From Fagopyrum homotropicum (Eukaryota > Streptophyta > Magnoliopsida > Caryophyllales > Polygonaceae): a stretch of DNA of 64,000 nucleotides. Position numbers and translations under genes: made by a program. Below are positions 1 through 10,155 of the stretch, one piece after another. Position 1 is the first letter of the stretch; each line of letters opens with the position of its first letter. The stretch is taken from NCBI GenBank assembly GCA_033239125.1, contig BSWB01000004.1, positions 62,371,501-62,435,500 of the forward strand. The letters run 5' to 3'. Below the pieces are notes generated by a model. That model was given only the letters and a program-made list of their open reading frames with translations. It was not told where the DNA came from and made no database searches.

Positions 1-985
1 GATCTTTGCCTTGATTGGATTGAGGATTGATAGTCGAAATTACATGTTAGTTCTTGCACTACATTTAGGAGTGATTAAGGCAATTCTTCTTTCTCTACTT
101 CTCATCTTAATCATGTTGTTTGAGCACCTCAATTGATATAAAATTTGACCTCTTTTGACCCATCCGGAAATAGGAGCATGCTAGTGTGTTGACGTGTGTG
201 AAAAGCAAGTGTGGGGTGAAGTTGTTGATGAAAGAATGTTGTGAATGAAGTGCTGAATTTATTGTTAAAAGTGTAGAAAAAAATATAGGTTTGGGGACTT
301 TGGTTTTGATGACGAGTAACTCGGAACCATTCACATAATTGGGTGTTTGTGCCTTACCAAAGTCGGATAAACCGAATGTCCTAACGAGCCTTGGTATGTG
401 TGCTCGGTGTGAGGCACCTCGGAAAAATCCCGAGGTCCGCTAATCACCAAGGTTTCGGCTTTTGTACACCAATGCCATTGCCTAAAAAATAAGTTAAAGA
501 AAAAGAAAGTGAAAAAGAAAAGAAAACAAAGAAAAGTTGGAGAAAAATATACACTTGTGGGGAAGTTGAATCAAAAATGAAATTTTGGAGTTAGTTCCTT
601 TCCCGGATTAGCATCACATGACCTAAAAAGTCCCACCTATTCACAACGTTTCTTGACCTCTTCTTTCCTAAGTCCTTGTCACCTATTTGCATGTGTGTAA
701 GACTTAGTGATATAGATTGGATATACTTATGATCATCTTGACTTCTTCATTTTCACCTCGCATGCATGCTTTCGAGTTAAGTATAATTGTCTTTCCGTGC
801 CTTCATTCATTTGATGCATGATTGCTTGTCCATTTCCATGAAACATGACTATGAAGGTGATCCAATGTTAGAAGCACAATTCCAAAAAGATTTTGTTGTT
901 TTTTCTGCATGCATAAATCATGTCATCGCTTAGTCTATAGTTGGGTCTTGCTCGGGGACGAGCAAACCTTAAGTATGGGGTATTT
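1..985 (+). mobile_element. Athila-type element I, 3' internal non-coding part
   Basis: This is the 3' untranslated part of an Athila-type Ty3/gypsy element whose 5' part lies left of the window. I assign it by similarity to the region ahead of the 3' LTR of the element at 44427: both share the block around 'gatgacgagtaactcgg' (here near 310, there near 55130) and end in an 'aagtatgggg' purine tract just before an LTR. I see no convincing coding frame; the short ORF at 107-334 is a chance frame. Confidence is good for the class, lower for the family. Confidence 0.75.
971..985 (+). promoter_or_regulatory. Polypurine tract of element I
   Basis: The tract 'aagtatgggg' followed by 'tatttt' directly abuts the LTR start. 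The same purine core precedes the LTRs at 10156 and 55783 and, on the minus strand, the one ending at 57646. In this class it primes plus-strand DNA synthesis. Confidence 0.75.
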
Positions 986-2826
986 TGATAACACGATTTA
1001 TGACGTTAGTCTAGGCATCCATTTAGATAGTTTTTCCCGCTATTCATGCATAGTTTGGCATTAGTTCATGACGTTTACGTTCAATTCATGTATACTTGTC
1101 GAGATAGATGTCTACACGGACATTTGCATGTTTTGTAGGTATTTTGGGAGCTTTTGGAGCTTAATCGATACATTCGAGGATCGTTCCTCGCAATGACACA
1201 CTTCCGGACTCATTAGAGAGCAAGCTAGGAGCTAAGGAGAACACATAGGACCATGTTGGTGCATGCCTTGCACCAACTCATGGCTCAACGATCAAAAGAG
1301 GGTTGAAACACCAAAACCACGGCCACTGGCACTTCCACGGCCGTGGAATTGGACCGTAATTCCCTCTGGACAGCTGGGACAGCTGTCCCACGATCTCCAT
1401 AACCGACTTTTGCTCTTGGTGGAGGCTATAAGTACTCTTGCATGCTGATTCTAAAAGGGGGACCTAACCACACACACCCTCTCCCATATTCTCTCATTCA
1501 AACATCATTTGGATTGGAGATACTCTTGGAGGAGAAGAAACACTCTCATTTTGGGGAAGAAGAAGAAGCACACTAGTTTAATAGTTTTCATAGTTTTTGA
1601 GAGTTTTGAGTGAGTTTTGTTGAAGACAATTGCTAGGGTTGTAAGAAACGATTCGAACCTTCTTTTGAAGAGTTGTAAGTCCTTCTTGACTTTTATTCAG
1701 TTTGGTTTTCTTATCCTACTTGTTTCGTTTCTCTATCATTTCATTCTCTTGTTATGGAAGCCATGAATGTATGCTTGTTGAGCTTGATCGTTATGATGCA
1801 TGTTGTTTGCTAAATAGATGCGATTCTAGGGTAAGAGAATGATGGTTATGGCTTGGACTATGATAGAATAGACTTAAATGTATCTTTGGATGATTTGCTT
1901 GCTCGTACTTAAGTGTTGTTAGAAATCACGGTTTGTTCTAGACAAACCATGGCCGTGGAATGTGATGAACTACCCGTGGTTTGCTTCTGTTATGCTTGTA
2001 TTGATAAATCTGCATGTTAGGATGTTAGATTGTTGAAATCCTAGTGTTTTTTAAGCTTAACCTAGCCTAGGGTGACCTAATGCTAGCAATCTAAGTGAGG
2101 AAAGAGACCTACCCGGTGATTTTCGATCTTAAGTACCAAAGATGATGAACTCTAGGTAGTAGTGACCTCATAAGCCGCTATTGGATTGAGTGTGCTAGGA
2201 TTGATGTTTAGGACTTGCCTACCCGGGACTTACCCGGTAAGGAGAGGTTAGATCCCTAGATAGAAATCCGGTTTGTGTAGATTTCCCAACCCTAGGCTCC
2301 TAGAGACTTACCCGGCAATAGGACCTTAGTTGCGGGATTAGTGGATGATGAGACTCACCCGGTGATTGGTTCCATTTGAGAAACACCCTATCCCAACATA
2401 TTATAGCTAGTCCAAGGTTGATTATAAGCTTGAGTCCAATGCCATAACCGGAATTTCTAACCCCTAGAATCCGCTTTTCCCTCTTTGATCACACATCTCG
2501 AGTTTGTTTTGTTTATTTGTGTTATTAGCTTGATTTGCTAGTTTGTTTTTATACTCTTGCATGATTTGTGATCCTTGATTGATCACCACAAAACCAATCC
2601 AAAAACATTGAGATTTTCATTTCTTTATTTCTTTCTCTTTTCTTAGCCTAGATCTACACTATCCTTAGTCACTATTTGATTCAATTTCACCTTAGTCTTT
2701 GTGTTCGACCTCGGAATACTATCCTTACTACAAAACGACCCATACACCGTGGGTTCGCTAGGAGTTAGGAAAAATATATCGAGTTATAAATTTAAGACTT
2801 TTGTGCTACACAATCTTAGCGTAACA
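986..2826 (+). repeat. 3' LTR of Athila-type element I
   Basis: The LTR begins with 'tgataacacg' right after the polypurine tract and ends near 'gcgtaaca', where minus-strand copia gag sequence resumes. It holds a TATA-like box (TATAAGTA, 1437-1444) and, 91 bp upstream of it, the perfect dyad CCACGGCCGTGG (1335-1346); a variant dyad lies at 1947-1958. The 5' LTR is outside the window, so age and the target-site duplication cannot be judged. The right boundary is inferred from where copia homology resumes and may be off by a few bases. Confidence 0.7.
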
Positions 2827-4127
2827 CATATCACTTAATCTTTTCTCTTGTTTGAGAAGCTTTTCTTTCAAGGAACTTATCCTTACCCTATGTTCTTTAT
2901 CACATATGATAATGTTTTTAAAGAATTGTGTGAGATCAGATTCAAGTTGGGACATGATGGTACTTACCACATTATTAATGTAGTAATTTCAATCTTCTTC
3001 ATGATCGACCATTAGACAAAGGTTTGCTTGTTCTTTTTCGTCTTCTGATTCATTTGAGGAATCTAAATCACTCCATGAAGCTACCATAGCTTTCTTCTTT
3101 CGATCATTCTTCTTAAAGTTTGTCCTCTTCTTTTGCGGACAATCCTTAACGAGATGATATGTTTTACCACATTCAAAACAAGTCAGAACTTTAGTTTTCT
3201 TGTTAGAGTTAGAAAACTTACCTCGAGGCCTTGATGTTCGCGGATATTCTTTATTTGCAAACTGTTTCTTTATTCTAAGAATCTTCGCGAGACCTCTGGA
3301 GATCAAGTCAATTGCATCATCATCATCGTCGTCGTCGTCGTCGTTGTCATCACCATCATCATCATCATCATCATCACTACCACCACTATCTTCCTCTTCT
3401 AATGGTAACTCATCCTTTTTCGATCTTAATGCCAGATTTTTTGTGTTGGATGGGAGCTCTCCATCTTCTTCACTAAGAACCATCTCGTGCGTGATGAGTT
3501 TTCCAAGGAGGTTGTCAAGAGGAAGAGTTGAGAGATTTTAAGCTTCTTCGATGACAGTCATATTTGGTCCCCACTTAGCTTTAGGTAAGCTCCTTAGAAC
3601 CTTCCTAAACTTTTCTCCGTTTGTGAAACCTTTCCAAGTGAGTCTAGGTTGTTCACGATCTTAGTAAATCTTGTAAACATTTCTTTGACCGGTTCGTCTG
3701 GATTCATCTTGAATAGCTCATATTGTCTGAGGAAGATGTTGATCTTTGTTTCCTTGGCTTGACTTGTTCCTTCGTATGTGACAACGAATTTGTACCATAT
3801 TTCTTTTGCACTCTTGTATGATGAGATGCAGTTGAATTCATTTGTATTAAATACATAGTAGAGTAGGTTCATGGCATTGTAATTCTTTGAAACACTATCC
3901 AAGTCGGCTTGTGTGAAGCCAACTTCCTTCTTTGCAACTTGGACACCTTCAACTGTGATAGTTATTACTTTGGGGCCATTTTGAATTATGCTTCATAGTT
4001 CCATGTCCTGATCAATAATGAACATGCGCATTGGTGCTCTCCAATGGACAAAGTTGTTGCCACAGAAGAGTGGTGGTCGAGATGAGGATCTTCCTTGAGC
4101 AAATCTTCCATCACCCACAGGAATCAT
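2827..4127 (-). pseudogene. Broken Ty1/copia gag (UBN2-type with CCHC knuckle)
   Basis: Gag part of a Ty1/copia polyprotein on the minus strand, starting at the ATG at 4127. Recognisable parts in order: an N-terminal gag segment (4127-3910), a UBN2-type gag core (3902-3594), an Asp-rich run (about 3375-3316), and a CCHC zinc knuckle with C-x2-C-x4-H-x4-C spacing (about 3185-3145), which in this family binds RNA. It is dead: in-frame stops occur near 3997 (probably Trp to TGA), 3539 and 2989, and the frame slips near 3630. Pol would follow to the left but is interrupted at 2827 by Athila element I. The plus-strand Ser-rich ORF over the same bases is a shadow of the Asp run. Confidence 0.8.
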
Positions 4128-4170
4128 GATTAGTCTTACTGATGGTTAAATCAAAATACGTGAGTCCAAA

Positions 4171-4179
4171 CTGATACCA
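4171..4179 (-). promoter_or_regulatory. Copia primer-binding site (tRNA-Met type)
   Basis: On the minus strand this reads 'tggtatcag', the usual plant copia primer site complementary to initiator tRNA-Met. It lies two bases inside the LTR edge at 4182, which fixes the orientation and the LTR boundary. Confidence 0.75.
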
Positions 4180-4181
4180 AT

Positions 4182-4623
4182 TGAAGAACCGTTATGTGAA
4201 TATAAATGATAAAGATACTCTAGAAGGGGGGTTGAATAGAGTATGGGAACTTTTTGCAAAAACCTATCTCAAGGCTTTGAAACTGATTTCAAAGGCCTTG
4301 ATGTTGATTTGAGCTCTTTGTGACACACTTTGATTTCAAGGGCTTTGAAATTGATTTCAAGGGCCTTGACTTTGTAAACTTGCAAAACAAAATTAGTCAC
4401 AATAAAGCAGATATAAAGCGGAATCGAAAAGATCGACATAAGGATATGTTTATGAAGTTCGGCTCTAAATAGCCTACTCACCATCCTAGGGTATATCCGT
4501 AGGATCTAACTATGTATTATCAGCTTCAAAGAGTCCTAGATACAAACTAGAAGAAATCTCCTTCTTCTCTCACTGTAGTCAATGCTACAATCTAGCTCTA
4601 ACTCTTAACCTTGCTATAATAGT
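4182..4623 (-). repeat. Copia 5' LTR, proximal part (split by insertion)
   Basis: R/U5 part of the minus-strand copia LTR, next to the primer-binding site. It begins with 'tgaagaaccg' on the plus strand. It carries two long imperfect palindromes built on TTTGAAA-N4-TTTCAA (4271-4299 and 4337-4368); related dyads recur in the distal half at 12321-12500. The second Athila-type element is inserted after 4623. The flanking 'atagt' (4619-4623) and 'atagc' (11665-11669) fit a 5-bp target duplication with one mismatch. Confidence 0.7.
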
Positions 4624-4801
4624 TGATAGGTGATGAAATCACTATCATTTAGGATAGTTTTTAGAGTCTTTTTATCACATTAGTGTCGGTTTATGCTACT
4701 AACTCCTTGATCCAGAAGAAGAAGACTAAAAGAAGATAAAAGAGGAGTTTTAGCACTTGGGAGTTGAAGACCATGCACGAAGCAAAGCTTCTGTTGCCTC
4801 A

Positions 4802-4992
4802 CCGCCCTCGCGGAGCAGTGTCACCGCCCCTGCGGCTTGGCATCTGAAGCGACAGAAAGTTGAAGAGTCAGACGTTTTGAAGATCATTAATGATCCGCCC
4901 TTGCGGAACTGCCAGGCCGCCCCTATGGCCCCGAAGAAGATCAAACGTTTTCACCTAAACCGCCCCTGCGGATCTGAAGGCCGCCCCTGCGG
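4802..4992 (+). promoter_or_regulatory. Dyad cluster in element A U3
   Basis: CCGCCCCTGCGG occurs at 4824-4835, 4960-4971 and 4981-4992, with one-base variants at 4802-4813 and 4895-4906. The 4-bp arms CCGC and GCGG are inverted repeats around a 4-nt centre. The cluster lies 102-292 bp upstream of the TATA box, so a promoter role is plausible but is inference. Confidence 0.6.
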
Positions 4993-5093
4993 TTCAGCGA
5001 CAGAGACTTTACTCCGACTGTTTGCACCACCTTTATGACATTAAAGGTGGCTGTTTTGGCCGACCATTTACTCCCATTTAGTTCCATTTGTAG

Positions 5094-5101
5094 TATAAAT
5101 A
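5094..5101 (+). promoter_or_regulatory. TATA box, element A 5' LTR
   Basis: TATAAATA in the context 'gtagtataaatagacc'. The same box is at 10845-10852 in the 3' LTR. It probably sets the U3/R boundary roughly 30 bp downstream. Confidence 0.65.
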
Positions 5102-5921
5102 GACCCATGGTTGATTGCTAGAATGATCCATCATTTTCCACTTTTATTCTCTCTTGCTTCCTTTGTAATGAGCTTCTAATTGTCCTTGCTACATTGGGTT
5201 GGTTTGAGGTTGCATTATTACTTTGGTTGTAAGTTCCCTTTTAATATAAGTTTTATTCAGTAATGTTTTGTGTTTCTTGAGCTTCATTTATCTAAATTGC
5301 ATGTTTTCATTATCACTTAAGATTGATCATCTTAGGTTCTAAGTGCATGCAAACAACTAGGATTAATAGATTCCGGGTTCGGGTCTTTAGTCTAGTAGTA
5401 ACCTTTAAGTAATAACGGGTTGTAATTGCTTGAAGGAAAAGAAACACAATTATAAAGATTAGTTTAACGGTTTTAATCTTCTCTTATATCCCTTAGTCTT
5501 TGTTTGAAAGCTAACTTGTGACTTGTTCTTGTAGGTCTACGGAACACTAACTTGTTAAGTTGTGTTGATGCCGGTTGGCTCAACACATACATATGATCAA
5601 GACGGAAACATTACTTCAAACTTGTAAAAGGAACTCACCAAAGTAGTAATCGCATGCTAAGAATCAACCTAGTGTAGATTCACTCATCATCATCTTATCA
5701 ATCTCTTTTAATTGCTTTTTAGTTTTGTGTGCATCAATTCATCACAAAACCCCCCCCCTTTTTGTTACTTTGTCCCATAATCAATAACTGAATTTAATAA
5801 AATAACACAAATTCTCTTGGGTTTGACCCTTACTTAATCACTATACTTGCTTTAGTGTTGAGTTCGGAATATACTTTGACAGGATATAAACGACTTTAGG
5901 AAAAATATCTTAGTCAAATTT

Positions 5922-5939
5922 TGGCGCCATTGCCGGGGA
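5922..5939 (+). promoter_or_regulatory. Primer-binding site of element A (tRNA-Asp type)
   Basis: Eighteen bases starting 'tggcgcc' and ending 'gccgggga' lie five bases after the 5' LTR. They differ from the sites at 46084 and 61374 by one base (A for G in the middle). This is the usual Athila/Tat primer site, complementary to the tRNA-Asp 3' end. Confidence 0.85.
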
Positions 5940-5972
5940 GTTTAGTTAATTTTATTTTATTATTATTGATTA

Positions 5973-7282
5973 TTGGTTTGGACCATTTTTATTGTCCAAC
6001 CCAGTGCTACTAACTCCGGTTTTGTTCCCTTTGATCCGGAAATTGAGAGGACACACATCCGGCGACGTAGACAACAACAACTCCAACAAGAAATGGCTGA
6101 TCGTACTCTTTGTCAACTCACTCAGCCAACTTTGGCTCAACACCCTCTTGCGGTTACTATACCCGCATTAGGAGAAGGAATCAACTTCGAGCTCAAGCCA
6201 GGTCTCTTTCACTTACTCCCATCTTTCCATGGGTTAAGTGGTGAAGACCCCATCAAGAACCTTGGGAAGTTCCATACCGTGTGTATGAACATGAAGCCGG
6301 CCAACATTACCGAAGAGCAAATCAAGATGAGGGCATTCGGCTTCACACTAAAAGATGCAGCGGATGATTGGTATTACCACCTTTCATCCGGGAGCATCGA
6401 CACTTGGGAGAATCTCCACAGGCGTTTTTGGAGAAATACTTCCATGCCAAGAAGGCCAATAGCTTGAAGAAAGCTATAAGCAACATCGGGCAAGAGGCGG
6501 ACGAGACTCTTTATGAGTACTTTGAGTGGTTTACACGCCTCCGATCCAGCTGTCCTTTCCATGGATATTCAACTCAGGATCTAGTCTTGTACTTGTACAA
6601 TGGCTTGCTTGACACCGAAAGGAGGATCGTCGACGCGGCTTGTGGAGGTAACATTCTTAACTTTACCCCTGACCTTGCTTTTGAAAAGATACAGGAACTA
6701 GTGGAAGGAACCCGGAACTTTGGAAGGACTTCTTCCAAGAGAGGTGTTCATGCTGTGAATTCCGAGAAGAGTGAGATCTCCAATGAGCTTGCGAAACTGA
6801 AGGAAATGGTGAAGAGATTAACACTTATGGGAACCCCACAATAGCTAAAGGCATGTGGAGTTTGTGCTGACACATATCACCCAACGGACATGTGTCCCCA
6901 AGTCCAGGATGACGATGCAAAGGTGAATGCAGTAGGTTATGGACAACTACAACAACAAAGGCCTAGGAACGATCCTTATGCACAGAACTTCATGCCAAAC
7001 TGGCGTGACCAACAAAATTATCGTTGGAGGGATCAACAAAACCAACAACAACAGCCCCGACAAGGTAAGTATCAATCAACTGAGGATATGTTGCAGGTTT
7101 TGACTAAGCATTTTGCTACTCATGTTCAAACAACAGAATCCAGCATCAAGAACCTTGAAAAACAGGTTGGGCAAATGGCGGAAGCCATAACAAGGATCGA
7201 AACTAGATTTTCCGGAGGATTGCCTTCACAGACTGTTATAAACCCCAAGGTGGTGCTGGAGGAGGCACAATCAAAGAGGTAG
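5973..7282 (+). pseudogene. Broken Athila gag with CCHC knuckle
   Basis: Capsid-type gag of the Retrotrans_gag family. The first frame (from 5973) carries the N-terminal half up to the tryptophan-rich 'ADDWYYHL' region. A one-base slip near 6419-6424 moves the frame to the segment ending at 6844, where an amber codon (6842-6844) interrupts it. The same frame then resumes with a CCHC knuckle (C-x2-C-x4-H-x4-C, 6854-6895), a Gln-rich stretch (about 7015-7065) and a coiled-coil-like C-terminus to 7282. One frameshift and one nonsense codon make it non-functional as it stands. Confidence 0.85.
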
Positions 7283-7371
7283 AACCCTTACGTCGAGCCA
7301 ATGACGTAAAACAAAGGCGCTATTCGGGAGGCAACCCAAAGAAATAAGAAGAGGAGCCTCTGTCAAGAAAA
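7283..7371 (+). other. Pol deletion junction and post-pol block
   Basis: Right after the gag stop comes a segment with 'gtcgagccaatgacgtaaa' and then 'gggaggcaaccca'. In the intact relative at 44427 this block lies directly after the pol stop (52060-52090). Protease, reverse transcriptase, RNase H and integrase are therefore all absent from element A. Confidence 0.75.
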
Positions 7372-7591
7372 CCGCCCCTGCGGCTTAGTGTTCCCGCCCC
7401 TGCGGTGATACCCCTGCCCAGCGCCGCCCCCGGCGGTCTGCAAAAGCCCTTGCCACCGCCCCTGCGGCGACAAGCCCCGCCCCTACGGCGGCCACCCTTG
7501 ACACACACCCTCAGCGCCGCCCCCGGCGCTGAGCCTGCATCTTCCTTTTCCTTGTCACCGCCCCCGCGGTGACAAGTCCCCGCCCCTGCGG
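7372..7591 (+). promoter_or_regulatory. Internal dyad cluster ahead of ORF3 (element A)
   Basis: Six copies of the LTR dyad or one-base variants lie in 220 bp: 7372-7383, 7394-7405, 7456-7467, 7477-7488, 7558-7569 and 7580-7591. The copy at 7558 extends to 8-bp perfect arms (GTCACCGC and GCGGTGAC). A related GGCG-type dyad sits near 7516-7530, and a further copy is at 8048-8059. An A/T-rich, weakly TATA-like tract (around 7623-7632) follows. ORF3 homology begins near 8095. The same motif fills the LTR U3, so I infer a duplicated regulatory module. Confidence 0.55.
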
Positions 7592-8094
7592 TTTTATCAA
7601 GGAAAGAAAAAAAATACACTTCCTAAAAATAACCTACAACTATCCCACCAATCTCTCTATCACCTCATCTACCCGAGCCTCCCCCTCTCACAAACGCCCA
7701 TGCGCCCTCACCGGAATTCTCACAAAACCACCACCAACATCGACACCCCTGCGCCACCAAGTCAGCACCGCCACCCCCAGCCCAACGCCCCTGCGCCACT
7801 GACCCCCGCTCACCATCAACACCTCTCTCAATCTCTCACAACCCCAATCCTACAACCCCTTCCCCCTCACACTCTCTTCCCTCCACCGCTCATCACCGCC
7901 GGCGACATCTCCACCAACAAGAAGCCACCAAAACGCTCCTCAACACCGCCACCTTCGCAGCTGTCAGAAATCTCCCTCTGTACTTCTCCCGCCCCTGCGC
8001 CTGCAAACTACCGCCCCTACGCCTCGCCGCCCCTGTGCATCCTTCAGCCGCCCCTGCGGAAATAGCAACAGAGGGTTCGTCTCTTAATCCAATT

Positions 8095-9498
8095 TTGAAC
8101 TTTCTAATTCCTTTACTTGTTCAATTGCAAGAAATGGAAAACCAGAGAAAATACAAGTTGTTGGAGTCTGAGAAGGAGCGATATAGGATTGTGCAAGATC
8201 GGGTTGTGTATGCAACTCGGTTTTTGCACGTTCCTGCTTTGGAAAAATTGGGCATGTTAGAGAGCATGCAGGCATTCCTCACCAACGCTGGGCTCGGTGA
8301 ATTTCTAGACATGAATGCCCCAACATACCCCGAGCTCAGCCGTCAATTCATCGCCACCTTCACCATGGAAAAGGAGAACCATATATGTGTTGCACTTTCA
8401 TTCAAGTTCAACAAGAGAAAGTATACAATGGATTACACCCAACTGCATGAGGCATTTGGGGTAACTATTTGCGCCTCCGAGAACTGATGGGAACCCATTC
8501 CGACACCCAACTTGTGCGAGTTCTGGTAGGCCACCACCGGATCCGAATTTCATGCCGGGGGAGAGTACTCCAACAAACTCACTCACCCCTGCTTGAGGGT
8601 CTTGTTAAAGATCTTCATGAGTGTCTTCTGTGGACACAAGGAGGAGAACAAGGTCGCTCTCAAGGACCTTCCCCTGTTGTACGCCTGCCTCCCCATGAAC
8701 GACAAGGTGCCGGATTGACCATACCTCTTCCTTACCGCTTTGAAGCGGATTAGGAGGAACGAGCCACGTGACATTGTGGGTGGTGGGGTGATCTCCTTGA
8801 TCACTGCATAGGTGATGGACCTCTCTGACTTGGAGGATGGGTTAGAGGCCCCACTTTACATGGAGGGGATGTTGAGGAGGTACAAGCTCCTCAAGAGAGA
8901 CGGGGAGAACTTCTTTTGGCTCTCATTGGCATACGGGAGTCACATTACATACCTCCCCCGGCCGCTTCCACTTGGAGATGAGCTCTACAAGCTATACATA
9001 CCGGCTGACCCTTTCGTGTCGAGACGGCCTCAGGGGGCCATTGTTGAGAGATATGCTACGAGCTCCAGCCAGGCTCCTATTGCTGACCACATGCCCATAC
9101 CGGATGATGAGGAGATGCCTACTACAGCACCGGATGACGGTCCAGCCATGGAGAGCCTCTAGGCTCAGATGGCAGCCTTGACCACCCAGCATCAGGCATG
9201 GAAGACCGAGTACCAGCGGTCCATGCTTGAGCAGCAGCATGCATGACAGTCCATCTTCGCTTCCTCTATGACCACCCATTTTGACCGCCGGCAGGATGCT
9301 TGGCAGGCGGCTCATCAACAGCAGCTAGAGGCTCAGCAGCTGGCTTGGCAAGCCAGCTTTGAGACTTCATTTGGGCAGAGGATGGATGCTCACGAGGACC
9401 GCATCGACACGCTCTACTGCCGGCAGGAGCACTTCTTCAGCCACTTCCCGTACCCACCGGAGGAGGGTCCGGATGGTCCAGCCGGACCATCCCATTAG
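8095..9498 (+). pseudogene. Broken Athila ORF3 (ATHILA ORF-1-like)
   Basis: Third ORF of element A. The first frame (to about 8455) has the family-like 'DRVVYATRFLHV' and 'LTNAGLGEFLDMNAPTYPEL' segments seen in plant retrotransposon ORF-1-like proteins. The frame then shifts near 8460-8470, and stops fall near 8716, 8808, 9161 and 9244 before a Gln-rich, probably coiled-coil C-terminus ending at 9498. The related ORF at 52858 is intact. Its function is unknown; the position after pol is why such ORFs are often called env-like, but no membrane segment is visible here. Confidence 0.7.
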
Positions 9499-10155
9499 TG
9501 GTATCATCCCTTATTCCTTCTCCACATTTATCTTTGCTTTCATTTTCCACTTTGAGGGCAAAGTGTGCTTCAAGTATAGGGGAGGAAATATCTTTGCATG
9601 TATAGTTTGTTTTTTAGTGTGTTTGTTTTGAGTTGTAGTTTAAAATTCAGTTTGAAAGTCATTTTAAAAAAAAGAAAGAAAAAGCCAAAGAAAATGAAAA
9701 AAGGCATGAAAGTTTTTGGATAAACCGAAAACCCGAAAGTGCGGTTTAGGCAAAAAGAAGGTAGTCCGACCAACCTTAGGTTGATGCAAAATTGGACTTG
9801 AGGGATGTGAGCTCCAAGTGAGATCATCAAAGAAAAGAAGAAGAGTGGCAAGGTGAAAACCTGAAAGGGCACCTTGGCAAAATGAGCGGCACCGAGTGTA
9901 GGTTCCCTTTCCGGCGTTTGGCGGCATAAGAAGGGGAGCCATAAGGAGGTTGTCCGGGTAGGTCACTCTTGGAGCAATAAGGATGGTAGTTTTCTCACCT
10001 TTTTCTCACATTTTCTCTCTTTTTCCTTCTTTCTTTCTTGATTTTTCTTTTCCATTGTCTATGCCTCTTACCCATGCTTCCTGAGGCCTTTGAGTCTATA
10101 AACTGCTGTCATGTGTTTTACTCGGAACGAGTAAAAGGTCTAAGTATGGGGAGTC
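9499..10155 (+). other. 3' non-coding region of element A with hairpin and two purine tracts
   Basis: A perfect hairpin (arms CACTTTG 9548-9554 and CAAAGTG 9559-9565, 4-nt loop) is followed by a polypurine-like tract 'aagtataggggagg' (9572-9585). The true polypurine tract 'aagtatgggga' (10142-10152) abuts the 3' LTR at 10156. No coding sequence is seen. The small ORFs here are chance frames. Confidence 0.6.

Larger units (their letters stand above)
4624..5916 (+). repeat. 5' LTR of element A
   Basis: Runs from 'tgatagg' to 'cttagtca', followed by the primer site. It carries at least five copies of a CCGCCCCTGCGG-like dyad between 4802 and 4992, ahead of the TATA box at 5094. It is about 215 bp shorter than the 3' LTR because the 3' copy has an insertion at one of these dyads. 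Confidence 0.85.

Noticed and set aside
3200..3541. Plus-strand Ser-rich ORF
   Set aside because: Shadow of the Asp-rich run in the minus-strand copia gag.
7372..7591. Evenly repeated short motifs as a possible CRISPR array
   Set aside because: Eukaryotic DNA, 12-bp units with irregular spacing inside a retrotransposon; no spacer-repeat structure or cas genes.
7320..8065. Pro/Thr-rich ORFs on both strands
   Set aside because: They follow the GC-rich dyad cluster and have no family resemblance; the DNA motif explains the composition.
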